DNA of 64,000 bases, from NCBI GenBank assembly GCA_050084985.1, contig JBITNC010000002.1, positions 15,438,001 to 15,502,000 on the forward strand, read 5' to 3'. The DNA is from Nageia nagi. Taxonomy: Eukaryota; Pinophyta. Positions 1 to 12,289 of the stretch are shown here, piece by piece. Positions within the stretch are counted from its first letter, which is position 1; every line of letters begins with the position of its first letter. The position numbers were made by a program, and so were the translations under genes. The notes under the pieces are model-generated. The model was given only the letters and a program-made list of their open reading frames with translations, searched no databases and was not told the origin of the DNA.

Positions 1-1680
1 CCTAAACTTTCTTGGCTCACACAATTCTAGTAGAATTGGCTTATCCAATTAGAAGTATTCAAATTCTTAGGAATCCTTTTTACCTTCCAAGGTTTTCCTT
101 CCCAACTATAGAGCTACATGATGACCAAGGTTGAAAAATTGTTATTTTATTAGATTTCCAAAAAATTATCCTTGGTTGGTAAATTCGAAATATGTTCCAA
201 AGTTTTAACATGCACCCATGTGTACTACTCTTCATATTGGGTTCCTTCATAATCTTGTTATAACAAGTTGGAAAAACTCCTATGGGACTTCCTACAAAAA
301 AGCAATATAGAGAGAAAATGATTTCATAGAGTAGCATGGAGTACTTGTTACTTCCTTTAGAGAATCAGGTGGCATGGGGCTACTAGATTGTAAATATCAA
401 AGTATGACTCTTTGTGCCAAATAGATCATACAAGTTTTGAAAGGTTCAGAATCATGGAAGATTATTATTCATCATTTTATTTCTTCTAGTTTTCCTCTCA
501 ATTGGAGGATATGGAAGGGTATGAATTAGATTCCTTCATTGATTCTTTTACAATTATTTATCAAAATTCTAGGCTCATTCATGATTAAGAGCATCTAGAA
601 AGCTTAGCGGTAATTTCTCTCCTAGATCAAATGGAAAGGAGAGAATTTTTCACAAAGGCATATCTATTAAGAAGATCAATATTTGGTCATCATCTCTCTT
701 TTATTATCAAGGCTCACCTCCAGCATAAATCTAATGGATATATGCTATAAAATTTTACAAGAGAGGCATTGTTCCTATTGTTGAATTCTTTTCATGAAAA
801 ACCAATGATTGGATCCTTTGGAAGAGTTTTAAATCTATTTTCTATTTGGATAACGTATAAAAAGCTACATATGACACACTTATTCAGCTTACATATTTTT
901 TTATGCTTCTTAAGATATGTGTGCACTCTCAAAAATCATGGTGGAAGGATTAGGGTTGGTATGTAAATACCCCTCTCCTCAATTACAAAAATTCCCTTGG
1001 CTATCATTGGCTTTCACCACCATCACCCACAGTCCCTTAGTTGAATGCAAAATAGGATCTTATTTCCAAACACATACAATGGAAACATTATTTCTTCTTA
1101 GTTTAGGTCTCATATCTTGAGCCCAATTTTTTTTTTTTTGGATCTTACTGCATCAAGGCCTTCCTTTAGGCTCTCGTTTACATCACTTAGGTGTCCTTAA
1201 TCCTAGATGTTCTTTTTGCAATAATCCCAAGTCAAGTATACATATTTTTTGGTCATGCATACATTCCAAAAGCACTTGGGAATGGGTAGCTTAATTTTTG
1301 CTCCACACATGCCCATTTCTTTCTCATGGCAATATGCATCATTAAGGGGATACTTTCACCCTCACACTTCCTTTATGGGAAGTATGGCAAATTTTTCGTG
1401 TCAGTTTATTATTCTATGTCTAGAAATCTAAAAATAAGATTATTTTCAAAAATATTGCACCATCCATGATTTTTTCTCTTTTTGATAAATTAGAATTTTT
1501 TTTAATGTGTGGCTACATATTATTGATTAGGATCATAAAGTTGAGATCGAGTTGTCCTACCTTCATACCCTTTTGGAGTATTGGGGCAATGCTCCTTGTG
1601 TGGTTAGTAGGTTGCCTCCCAACAATTTCTCGCAGGAGCGCTTAATATCTCACTCACATTGTTGTCTTATGTTGTGCTTT
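1..1680 (+). pseudogene. LINE (non-LTR retrotransposon) remnant: RT C-terminus and zf-RVT region
   Basis: Conceptual translation of the plus strand, with several stops and frame changes, gives the thumb/C-terminal part of a plant L1-type reverse transcriptase. Around 60-440 there are readable blocks such as FKFLGI, KLSLVGKF, THVYYSSYW and FHRVAW. A zinc-binding zf-RVT block follows at about 1140-1290 (LPLGSRLHHLG, then RCSFCNN and HIFWSC), and a tail resembling KSRNKIIFKN lies near 1430. The catalytic palm motifs would be upstream of the window. The element is dead. Blocks of the same kind recur at 53.1 kb, so several copies of related LINEs lie here. The family call is secure; the 3' end is not defined. 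Confidence 0.75.
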
Positions 1681-2609
1681 TTGTCTTAGCATGTAGACTA
1701 TCGTTGGTTACAACCATCTTCGGTACATAAAATATTCAATGATGTAGGGTGATCTCCTCTTGCCACCATAGTGGATGGAACATACCACCTCCAGATGCTT
1801 CAATAGTAGGTATAGTTGCCTCAACTTTTAATAACACTTTGTGCAACGTGGATGGTCTCAACCAACTTCTCTTGTTTAGCCTACCACTGGGTGGGGAGAT
1901 GATATGGAAAAAGATGATAGCCTCTTTCGTGCCAATGATGGTTGGGATTTTCAGTCTATTCCCTCCAATCAATGGCAATGCATATTAGATTCAAAAGCAT
2001 ATCCTAAGGACTCCTCCCACAAAGCCATTTGATTTTTGTCAAATTTTTGTTTAGCCACTATGTGACAACCTTTATGTTTTTATGATCTCAGAATTATGAA
2101 CTTCTTAACTTAAGACATAGGTTAACATGATTTTTTATTTTATTAGTCGCCTAACCCATGATTAAAATTAATATGAAAATAATTTTAATGTATGTCTACC
2201 ACCCACCATTTTATTATTGTAAAAACTTCTAAATTAATTTAGATACCTCTTTTATATGTATATATAATTGATCTTTTCTGATTTTCAAATATGATTGAAG
2301 TCTTTTATATATATGTCGTAGGGTATCAATGGAAAGAATGATAAATTATAGCTAATACAGAACGAACCAATGCAAAGCGATAGTAAATCCGATATAAAAT
2401 ATCATGCAGGATAAGATCAATTGAAAATCACACAATATCAATTACAAATGTGGTTTGTCAAATATTGGCAATACCCCTACCAAGAATGCAAGACCACACG
2501 ATAACCCCCAGTCCCCTAGTGATTGAACTAAAAACGAAATATTTGAAGATTCCCAAGATAATACAGTGGGGAATGGAGGAAATATACATCTAGGCGGAAA
2601 AGACTTTCA
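1681..2609. other. Intergenic AT-rich stretch
   Basis: I see no coding signal here. Two antiparallel ORFs of about 80 codons overlap at 1736-1988 and resemble nothing I recognise; they may be chance or LINE tail. The last part is the downstream flank of the VPS62-type gene on the minus strand. Confidence 0.4.
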
Positions 2610-4467
2610 TTAGGTAGAAAACACATTTTTTTCCTTCTCTTCACCATACCAGCTGCTCTTCCATTTGGGGCCCGTAGGTCCATTCTCTCCCGATAGCTCC
2701 GACGGCAAGCCCAAACAACCCACCAACGCACCCCACGCATACCTAATCTTGGGGCCCCATTTCCTTGCGTAGTTCAACCATGCCGGCTCCAACACCCTCT
2801 GACTTCCTCCTCCAATGGAGTTCAGATACTCTGCAGAAATAATCTCATATTTAATACTGCAGTCAACGTTGTGATCGCTTCGTGCTGATTTGTTGGCAAT
2901 GCCCACCCCAAGTTTGCTGCTTCCCTGAAGAACGACTCCTGCTCTTGTGAAACTGGCATGCCCATTTAGAGAAGAATAGACCACACCCTATTACTCCCTT
3001 CCATGAATTCTAACTCCGATGCCTTCACCCATCTTCCTCCGCTGTGCTGGGAAAGAAAGACTTTCTCCAATGCTCCATTGAAGTTGTTCACTCGCAGGGT
3101 GATGTGTTCCCAGTCACCCACATGCTGTCCGATCGTCCCCAGCGGAATGGAAAGGGCTCGGAACAAGACCAAACTACCCGGGCCATTGAAGGGTAGAACA
3201 GCCACGTTGCAAGGTCAGTGAAAGTTCCTCCCAAAACTACCTTGACGTGGATGTACACCTCGGCAGTCTCCAGGTCTCCACGTAGGAGCGTCTTTGCTGC
3301 GTCAGATGCTTTGGGGAGGCCTATCCAGTATTGGCCATCGTCGTTTCCGCCTTGGGGAAGATTGGATCCGTCCTCTGCAATGACCTCGGCTGTGGCTGCA
3401 CCCTTCTTCTGTAAAACTGCTCCGTTCTTGAAAAACCAAGAAACTGACGATGGGAAGAATTTTTCTTTGGGATGGAAATATATGATGGGCTCGTAATTCT
3501 GCAATATCGAATGCACCTGATCCAGATTTGGCATTCCACTTAGAAGTGCAGAATTTGTACTTTTTAGGCAAGCAATCGGAAGAGATTGGGTGTTTGACTC
3601 GTCTTGGGTGCAGTAGAAGGTCCCAATGCTTACGCAATCTGTTTGCTCCTCTGAATCTGGTTTGGTAGTCCAGACAGCCAGAAATGCGTCACCGGGTTGC
3701 GATGAACTGACCCAGATGCTGATATCCGGTTTGCATTTGACTGTTAGATCTTGGCGAACGCATCTCAGCTCTTCGAGGGGTGGCTTTTCTGGGGTGTCTG
3801 TAACGAGGTAGCCGACGGGCACATAGCCTTCAGGAGGATTTGCTATCCAGAAGAAGCCCTTTCCATGCTTTTGACCTTTCCACGATTCACTACTCCACAC
3901 CAACGAATAATCCACTGGTTTGGCAAGTGGTGGAGTATTGCCAGTGTTAGTATTAATTTCTTTGGCAACCAAAAGCCAGCCTTGAAGGAATTTGGTGTTG
4001 TTGGTCTGGGCATAATGGCCAAGGCTGAAATAGCCCTCTGGAATCTGGACAGGCTTGTAGAATGCGGCCCCTATATCGTTATTATCGTTGGTGCAGCTCC
4101 ATATTTTTTCTAAGTTTGAGACTTTTGACACTTCGATTTCTCCGAGCTGGATTTTGCCTGTTCCAAATCCTGTACCTGCAATCGAATACATGGAACGTGA
4201 TCAACACAAGGATTTCAAGTCTCACATAAATTCATTATAAGAAATTAAAATTAGTCGTAACGACTGGATTTGTATTGCTGCCTCAAGTCCTATCTTCATT
4301 GTAAATACTGCGTCTATAGGGTTACATACTCATTGTAACACAAACTCTAAAAAACACAATGAAAACAAATGCTCTACAGATTCCACAACATACAAATGTG
4401 AAATTAATACTGTAATACCAGTTGGCCATGAGGGCAGGCCGGCAGGCATCTTGAAGTGCTCTGACAT
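2610..4467 (-). CDS. VPS62/DUF946-family protein, two exons, two frame breaks in exon 2
   Basis: Exon 2 (4175 down to 2610) encodes almost the whole DUF946 (vacuolar protein sorting-associated 62) domain. Readable motifs are GFGTGKIQLGEIEV near the start, IWVSSSQPGDAFLAVW, YEPIIYFHPKEKFFPSSVSW, DLATWLFYP, HVGDWEHITLRV, LSQHSGGRWV, GHASF, and the family ending GENGPTGPKWKSSW. The family is named for similarity to yeast Vps62; its function in plants is poorly known. The frame changes near 3188-3194 (after LFYP) and near 2977-2982 (before VYSSLNGHASF). Each moves reading in the same direction, equivalent to one missing base. There are no other stops or missing blocks, and base composition is higher in GC than the surroundings. 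It is therefore either a recent pseudogene or a real gene with two sequencing indels. Confidence 0.8.
4419..4467 (-). CDS. First coding exon of the VPS62-family gene
   Basis: The exon is 49 bp and encodes MSEHFKMPAGLPSWPT plus the first base of a Gly codon. LP-x-WP-x-G directly before GFGTG is the usual N-terminus of plant DUF946 proteins. The intron runs from 4418 to 4176 with GTATTA at the donor and TTGCAG at the acceptor. Joining exon 1 (ending ..ACTG) to exon 2 (starting GTACAGG) gives a Gly codon and keeps the frame. An in-frame TGA lies 12 codons upstream of this ATG with no other Met between, so this is the first possible start. The ATG at 4191 lies inside the intron and is not the real start. 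Confidence 0.75.
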
Positions 4468-6439
4468 TTTGAAAGATGGCTCTTCTCGATGATTCCAATC
4501 TCATGAACTTGCCGATGATGATGTCGTGGTGAACATCCAATTTTATGGGCAGCCAGTAATGTTGAGACTGACTTGAAACTTGTGTATAAAACACAATGCG
4601 TAAATGACTTCTTGTTCCACAGCACCAATAATCGAAGAATTTTTTTTTCCTCACATGATTATGGTCTGGAACAGAGATTAAATATTTGGAATATGAAGAT
4701 TCCAAAGACCTAGTTTTCAATTGCTCGTTGATAAATCTTTCTTCTACGGTTTGAAATTTTGGACAGATCTTCCATAAAATACTATGTTTTCTTCGAGAAA
4801 TCCAATCTTCAATTTTTTACTGAATGCCAACTCAGCTTGGGTACGTAGTTGTTCTGACTTCCGAGTGTGTTAGATTTCATCATTTTCACGCTATGGGATA
4901 ATGATGAAAACTACATTAGATCGTAACATTTCGAGGTTTTGACATTTCTTGGTGATAGATTTCAGTGTCTTTAAAGCTGGTTAATTATCTATTTTAATAT
5001 TCTCCAGGGACGTATTAAGAAGGATTAAAATGTTCTCTCTCAAAACTTGGTAGAAATCTTTGACTTAATATTTAACAAATATGAATCAATCATCATGAAA
5101 CAAAGCATAGCATACAGACAAATGGAATCTTTATCTTATGTACAATGTTTCTATGATATAAAGATTCTTGAAGCATGATATCATTGTATATGAAATAATT
5201 GTGTTCTTTTTTTTATGATTTCAAATGATGTCTAAATTTTATATTCAAAGAATAAAAGAATATGTGTAGGCAACTAATTAATTATGCATTTTATATAAAC
5301 ATGATTTAAATTAGTTTTTATCTACTGTGTCTGATTTGGTAGCATTGTTATGGATGGTCCAATTATATAGACAAGGTGAATTACGCATCCTCTCCAGCTA
5401 TGTTTTTACCATTTTACGAAGAGTAAGCCGAAACAGGTCACGGGTTCAATAGGACTCTGGCTTTTTTGATGGGTTGGTAGGATTCTTCAACAACTAAAGC
5501 TGTTGAGAACACAAAGCTGGCGTGAAACAACATCAAGGAAGAATATAACTTCGTATATGAAAATTATTGAAAGTCGAATGCAAATCAGCAAGAAAAGATC
5601 ATATTCATGTTCACCGCATCAAAATCACAACGGACAACCAGAAAGGATGGAGAGTTGAAAGAGACTAATAATTATAATAGGTAAGTAAATGAAAATTTAC
5701 GATTAAAAAAAATTGCAATAAAAAATAGGTTGATCCTTAAGTTTTTTGAAAAAATTGTAGTATGTTTTCTTAGATTTGAAACTTAATTAAAGCTTGATTT
5801 TATTATATAAATTTAATTAGGATAATAATCTTACAACAATTGAGTAAGTAAAAAGTGTTTTTTCTTTTTAATCATTTTATATGTTTTTTAATACTACATT
5901 AAATCTATCAAGTGGGCAACATTATGTTATGTAAAGAAATGATATATATGGATTTTTTTGTACCTTTTACTAATACTAAGAAAAACACTAATATTCATGC
6001 TCAAAGATAGTTTGACAATATTTGTCATGTTTCAATACATAATAGAGACCTATAGAAAAGGTTTCCAATAATGAATCATGAAATGCAAAGTATAAAATAC
6101 AAAGAAATGAAAATATATTAAGGTATAAAAAAGAAAATAGTACTAAATCATTAATAATACCAATATACTAAAGAAAATGCTATATGGTGAAAGTTCTCAT
6201 TTATGAAAAGATAAAAAACATCAATACATCAGACTAATGATCAAAACACAATCAATTTCTTAATAAATTAAAAAAAATACAAAAAATTTAATACTATGAA
6301 ATGATTTTAAGAATCTTCCTTTTATAATATTGAATAAATATTTTTTTCTTTCCAAAATACAACCAAAAGATATAAACTCATTAAACAAATATGTATTTTT
6401 ATTTAAACTTATACATATGATTATTTTTTGTAAGTATAG
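4468..6439. other. Non-coding AT-rich stretch, 5' flank of the VPS62-family gene
   Basis: There are no ORFs that resemble proteins. The first few hundred bases upstream of 4467 (minus direction) should hold the promoter of the VPS62-type gene, but I see no clear TATA box. The rest is A/T-rich, with no terminal repeats and no gag of the downstream Gypsy element. Confidence 0.4.
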
Positions 6440-7967
6440 GAAATGGAAATGTGTATCCTAGTCACATATTGCTTGGAAGGTTGTGGCAGTTTGATAGGAA
6501 GGCTCTTCATGATGGATGCAAGAACACCTATACATTATGGAAGGATGGTGTAAAGGTAATACTTTTACCCCTTAAGGAAGAAGTACCCAGTCAAATTTTG
6601 TTGATAGGAAAGGAATTCATCACAGAGCTACGAGAGGTTGGCTAGTGCTATGCTTTAAGCATAAAATAGGTAGAGGAAGAAGAGGTTCTTATACTGCATG
6701 TAGCCCTAAAATTATTGGAACAATATCCAGATGTCATACCTGAAGAGCTATCGATGGGACTACCACCTAAGAGAGATATTCATCACATTTATTTGATTAT
6801 AGGTTCAACCCTTCCAAATCAAGCAGCCTACCATCTAAGCCCAACACAAAATGTTGAGTTAAGTAAACATGTAAATGAATTAATAAAGAAAGGGTTGGTC
6901 AAAGAGAGTATGAGTCCTTGCACAACCCTTGCACTCTTAACTTCTAATAAAGATGGCCCCTGGCAGATATGTATAGATAGTAGAGCCATAAATAAGATCA
7001 CTATTAAGTATCGATTTTTGATACCTTGATTTGATGATATAATGGATGTTTTGGTCAAGGCTAGCTACTTTAGTAAAATTGATCTCTAGAGTGGCTACTA
7101 CTAGATCAAGATCAGGGAAGGTGATGAGTGGAAGACAACTTTCAAGACCTAAGATGAGTTGTATGAATGGATAGTGATGCCATTTGGGTTGTCAAATACA
7201 CCAAGTACCTTCATGTGGTTGATGGATAGGGTACTCCAAGAATACAATGGTAAGTTTGTGGTCGTATATTGTGATCATAGCCTAATTTTCAGTATGAGTG
7301 AGATGGATCATTTGTATCATTTGATGCTGGTGTTAGATCTATTAAGGAAGGAGAAATTGTATGCCAACCTAAAGAAATGCATATTCCTATAGTAAAGTTT
7401 AATTTTTTTAGGATTTGTGGTCTCGAAAGATGATCTCAAGATGGAAGAAGAAAAGGTACAAGCGATTGTTGATTGGCTTAGTCCAAGGAGCATAGCTAAG
7501 GTTAAGAGCTTCCATGGCTTGGCAACCTTTTGCAAAAAGTTCATCAGGAACTTTAGCAGCCTTATGGCACCCATCACAGAATGTACGAAGGGGAAGGAAT
7601 TCTCATGGACAAAGGCAACACAAGAGAGTTTTGAACTCTTGAAGAAGAAGATAACAATAGCTCCTATTTTAGTGTTACCTGATTTCAAAAAATTATTTGA
7701 GGTTGATTATGATGCTTGTCACTTTGGAATTGGAGCTGTGATGAGCCAAGAGGGATGCCTCATTGCATTATTTAGTGAAAATTTGAATGAGGTAAGAAGG
7801 AACTACTCCACTAATGATGTTGAATTCTATGTTATTGTTAAAGCATTACAATATTGGTGCCACTACTTACTATCTAAGGAATTTGTACTCTTCATTAATC
7901 ATGAAGCATTGAGGTATATTAATTCTCAGAAGAAATTGAATAGTAGGCATGCAAAGTGAGTGTCCTT
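6440..7967 (+). pseudogene. Element A part 1: Ty3/Gypsy chromovirus protease end, reverse transcriptase, RNase H
   Basis: The segment starts with the protease tail typical of plant chromoviruses (ILLGRLWQFDRKALHDG). RT follows from about 6710: [54 protein letters not shown]. Then come LGFVVSKDDLKMEEEKV and an RNase H with VDYDACHFGIGAVMSQEG. Stops interrupt it at 7027 (CGA to TGA in a P-R-F-D-D context), near 7086 and 7106, and at 7390. The YVDD-type box is damaged: [11 protein letters not shown] where YxDD is expected. Gag and the 5' LTR are absent, so A is truncated at its 5' end. At 7967 it is cut by the insertion of element B. Confidence 0.85.
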
Positions 7968-8749
7968 TGTTATCACCTAAAATTAATTTATTCATTTAAT
8001 TTAATACATTTGGAAATATGTGTTTGCACTTATATACCTAGTTCAAGAATATTAATGTTATTTTGGATATGATCAATAAATATAATCAACTTACTATATT
8101 TTTGTTTATGTAGGTACACGTCGACCTAAGGAGTGAATCATATTATTATGTATATAAATAGGGATATAATAGTAAGTCCACATCAAGGAGATACATGATC
8201 CCATATCTAGTCTTGATGATGGGAATCCTTTAGGTGTCTCTTGACATCGCCATTCAAGGCTATGGTTTGTGTACTTCCTTATGCAAGCATCCTAAAAATT
8301 CTAAGCTTATCTGAGTATCAAACTGAGACTACTAAGAGTCCATGTGGAGGTACAAAGTTAGTTCAGAATGGACTACAATCTAATGAAGACTTCTAGTACT
8401 CCCTGTAGACTAAAGTAGACCACCAATGCTCCTTTCGAGCATAAAATAGATCACCTATGACCCTCTTTTTGGATCATCTTGCTTTACGACTTTAGGTGTA
8501 GACTCCATTAGTTGTTGAGGCTTCCTCACTATCTTTCATTCATCAATATTAGGTACATTCTATGAGATAAGTACACAAATTCAATCTTATTTGGTAATGT
8601 GATTCCAGTTATTCATTATCTTCTATATCAGCTTATCTTATTATAAATTGCTATATGTTAGCTCAGAATTTACAAATAGATATATGTATCTTTCAGGACT
8701 GTAGATATTCATTTATTTGCATTCTCAAATACACTTTTATTTGTAAACA
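7968..8749 (+). repeat. 5' LTR of element B
   Basis: A 782-bp terminal repeat, TGTT...AACA. A good TATA box (tatataaata) at 8151-8160 lies about 180 bp in and marks the likely U3/R promoter. The bases after 8749 (ttttcatgaacctgatg) do not match the common initiator-Met primer site, so I cannot name the priming tRNA. Confidence 0.9.
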
Positions 8750-8813
8750 TTTTCATGAACCTGATGTGAATCATAAGTAGTTGTGCTAAAACCCTAGTGA
8801 GTTATTTTAGACA

Positions 8814-9916
8814 TGGATCAATTAAGAGTATTCTTATGAAGTCTTTCAAGAAGAGATCTTGATGAGCTCTTGGGAGATATTTAGCATGATGGACTAGAAA
8901 CACCTAATGAAGAAGTTAATCATGGTGATGGAAGTAACAATGATAACATTTAGGCTACTATTGAGGGTATGCAAAGATAGATTAATCAACTAGCAAGAGG
9001 ATCAGTTTAGCCAGATAATTCAATTGAGTTTGGTAGCCCTTTATGTGATGAGATCTATTTATGCATGCCACCATTGGATTATAAAGATACCAAGTTTTGT
9101 AAGTTCAATGGGGAAGGAGATCCCAAGAGATATTTGCAAGGATTTAAAGATGAGTGTGAGCTCAAAATCAATATGGATTCGAGATTATAAGTGAAGTTCT
9201 TTCCTCATTGTTTGGAAGGAAAGGCTTGTGAATGGTTCTATTCTCTACCTGAAAGGTCAGTTACATCATTTCAAGAATTGAGCAACTTATTTCTAGAATA
9301 GTATAAGCATAACATCAAGCATGAAGTCATGGTTTTAGATCTATGTGCTATGAGGCATGTTAGTAATAAATATCTTGAAAAGTTTGTTGTATGATTCAAG
9401 AAGACATGGTAACAAATCAAAACTAAGCTCATAGAAAAAGAGGTAAACAATATCTTCAAAGATGTTGTCATATTATCCTTATAATTTTATGTCATTTATT
9501 ATACACATCTAGCATTTTTTGATATGACATATAAGCTATTGGAAAAAGAAAAAATCATGAAATTATGGTTTGTGAAATATCAAGATGATGACAAACCTAG
9601 GGCTAAATATAAGCAACCACAATAAAAAAAAACAAATGAAAAGAAAGAGAAGAAATTCATAAAGTTTCCTATACCTCCTAGGTTTATATTGAAAGATCTA
9701 ATGGCAAAGGGACTATTACTACCTTTACCTAAGCAAGAGGAAGATGAGTCAATAGAAAGGCCAACATGGTACAAGGAAGATAGATATTATGAATATCATC
9801 AAACCAAGGGGCATGCCATTAATGAGTGTGGAGGCCTAAGGAATAAAATACAAAGGCTTATAGAGTATGGGTTCTTTGTGTGTCCTACCAAAGTTAAAGA
9901 TATAGAGGAAGAGTAG
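8814..9916 (+). pseudogene. Element B gag
   Basis: Reading from the ATG at 8814 (MDQLRVFL), a retrotransposon gag domain appears at about 9090-9330 (KFCKFNGEGDPKRYLQGF, then CLEGKACEWFYSLPERSVTSFQEL). A Tat-type nucleocapsid knuckle follows at about 9790-9870 (YYEYHQTKGHAINECGGL). The first zinc ligand of the usual C-x-Y-H motif is replaced by Tyr. At least eight stops interrupt it, several in places where CAG, CGA or TGG would be expected. The final open piece, 9689-9916, covers the knuckle and ends with IEEE-stop. Confidence 0.75.
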
Positions 9917-9943
9917 CATGTCAATGTAATTTTCCATGAAGAA

Positions 9944-10899
9944 GTGTGTGCAACACTTACAAGAGGAAGATTAAGAGTAACAACAAATCCTATCACATGT
10001 GAAAAAGAGCTTCCTAAAGACCCAAGAAGTTTTGACCTCATTGACCAACTCAAAAATACACAAGCTAAGGTTAGTTTTTTTGAATTACTTCAAATTTCAG
10101 AACCCCATAGAGAAATGATGAATCAAATTTTCAAGAATATTTAAATAGATAGGAATATTTCAATCATTACTTTTGCAAAAAGGCAAAAATATGGAGTAAA
10201 GGGGATGTAATTAGTTTTCATCCTAGTGAAAGGCCTACCAAGGATGTAACTCAATTACATCCACCATTGTTTATTGAAGTGAATATCTTTGGTAATATAG
10301 TTAAGAGATCATTGATAGATGGTGGGGTAGCTTTGAATATTACCACCACTCACTTGCTTTCATAGTTTGATCTAGATTTATTACCTCCAAGAGAAGAGAC
10401 TACCATGAGAGTTAAGGGGTTTGATGGTGTTCCAAAGAAATGCACAAGAATCATCACACTTCATTTCAAAGTGAGAAATAAGGTACTTTAGACCCTCTTC
10501 TACATTATATATGGAAAACCTTCTTTTAATTTCATTCTTGGAAGACCTTGGATAGATGACATGGAAGGAGTAGCATCAAATTTGCATAGATGTTTCAAAT
10601 TTTGTTTTAAAGAAAATGTTTACAAGGTAGAAGAAGATGAGCAAATAGTCAAGTAATGCAATTATGTTCTCCTTGAGAGGTTTGTTCCATATGATGTGAA
10701 AGATGAGGCTATCCTTGATAAGAATGATCAAATATATAGAAAAGAATTATAGAGAATTAATATCAAGGATATTGGGTTTGGTTCATATACCATCATAAAT
10801 GTTAATAACATCAATCCAGAGAGAGACTTGGAAAGATGGTAGGAGGCTTAGGAAAAGGATCACCCATGCTCCTTTAGGCTCCATAAAGACCATAAATGA
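9944..10899 (+). pseudogene. Element B gag-pol junction and aspartic protease
   Basis: This begins with an open piece, 9944-10144, in which MTFLFELLQ-like text (SFFELLQISEPHREMMNQIF) marks the gag-pol junction of Tat elements. The protease follows at about 10270-10570: active-site stretch SLIDGGVALNITTTH, then FNFILGRPWIDDMEG. The first active-site residue is Asp, and the D-G-G-V reading departs from the usual D-[ST]-G. Stops occur after LLS and before the tail, so the enzyme is dead. Confidence 0.7.
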
Positions 10900-11280
10900 T
10901 CTTCTTTATAAGAAATCATGAAGGAAAACAAATATTGCATTGTCCCAATCATGGAGATGGTCACGATGTTCAAGTTAGTCATTTGTTATTAATGCAAGAA
11001 GAAGAACACATAAGAGATTATCAAAATTATTTTATTATTGAATGTGAAATAGATTATGAAGATGCATTACATGCTATAGAATTGTTTGAGAATGATGATG
11101 CTTTTTTAGAATCTATGGGTGTTATAATTGAAAATCCAGCTAGGCATGAAAAGACGACTCACAAACATTGTCTAGATATACTAGCTTGCTTTGGTGAATC
11201 TATGGAGGATAAAATCAAAGGGTTGGGAGAGTTTCCATTTCCCACACCATTAGAATCAGATATGACTTAGTTATATGAAG
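10896..11280 (+). pseudogene. Element B protease-RT linker ORF
   Basis: A 124-codon open stretch rich in Glu and Asp (LLMQEEEHIRDYQNYF, CEIDYEDALHAIELFENDD). It lies between protease and RT, where Tat elements have a long, poorly conserved acidic linker. No catalytic motif is visible. After its stop at 11268 the acidic text continues (YEEIEEVNIGSQETL) toward RT. Confidence 0.5.
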
Positions 11281-11329
11281 AGATAGAGGAGGTCAACATT
11301 GGTTCTCAAGAGACACTGTGATTATTAAA

Positions 11330-12220
11330 AATGGGTAAGCTTCTTGAGGAACCTTTGCAAAATGAGTTGATTCATTCCTTTCATGATTATTCTAAATTTT
11401 TTGCATGGTAATATAAATATATGCCTAGATTAGATGAAAATTTTGTAGTACATAAATTATTTTTTCAGAAAGGAGCAATTTTTGTAAACAAAAATTGAGA
11501 AAGATACCTTTTCAAATTTCTTTACTAGTCAGGAAGGAAATTGAGAAACTATTGAAAGCTAGTTTTATTAGAACCATTAATTATTCAAAATGAATGGCCG
11601 ATGTAGTTTTGGTAAAGAAACCTATAGGTGAAATTAGAGTATGTAATAATTTTAGAGATCTCAATAAAGCATGTTTGAAAGATGACTTTATGCTACCCAA
11701 CATAGATATGATCATTGATAATTTGGCAGGTTATGAGATGTTATCATTTATGGATGGATTTTTAGGATATAATCAAATCAAAATCAAGGAAAGTGATCAG
11801 CATAAAATAGCCTTTAAGACTCCTTGGGGAAACTTTTGCTACAATGTAATGCCATTTGGTCTTAAGAATATCAAAGAGCAATGATAACCATGTTTCATGA
11901 CTTCATTTATAAAACAGTAGAGGTCTATGTAGATGATATCTTGATAAAATAAAATAATAAAGAAGATCATGTCAAGGATGTAAAAGCAACATTTGAAAGG
12001 ATGAAGAAGTATAAGTTAAGAATCAAGCTTCAAAAATGTGTATTTGGGGTATCATCAGGAAAATTTTTGGGGCACATTATCTCTAGGAGAGGAGTTGAAG
12101 TGGATCTAAAGAAAATTAAAGCCATCATAGAAATGTCTCCTCCTATAAATCTTAAGCAATTGAGAACCCTCGAAGGTAAGATTCAAGCTATTAGAAGATT
12201 CATTTGTTAATAAACATATA
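11330..12220 (+). pseudogene. Element B reverse transcriptase
   Basis: RT text runs from the approach FFAW..YMPRLDE through VKKPIGEIRVCNNFRDLNKAC, SFMDGFLGYNQIKI, HKIAFKTPWGNFCYNVMPFGLKN to the intact catalytic box VYVDDIL (about 11923-11943), then CVFGVSSGKFLGHIIS and LRTLEGKIQAIRRFI. Just after GLKN a short deletion removes the usual A-G-A-T residues and shifts the frame before YQRAMITMF (about 11868-11880). Further stops follow at about 11950 and 12208. Confidence 0.85.
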
Positions 12221-12289
12221 AGATAGCTCCTATGTCTCATTTACTTAAGAAAGAATTGAGTTTAAATGGGATGTTAAGTGTCAAGAAGC

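Noticed and set aside
3003-4113. Plus-strand ORFs of 60-120 codons across 3003-4113
   Set aside because: They lie opposite the VPS62-family exon and have no motifs; they are shadows of the real minus-strand gene.
4322-4720. A 132-codon minus-strand ORF upstream of the VPS62 gene
   Set aside because: The true first exon uses another frame (MPAGLPSWPTG). This ORF overlaps it by chance and has no recognisable content.
7968-8749. Reading the tail of element A directly into 7968-8749 as one gene
   Set aside because: The sequence is the LTR of element B; the TSD and the second LTR copy at 15513 show an insertion.
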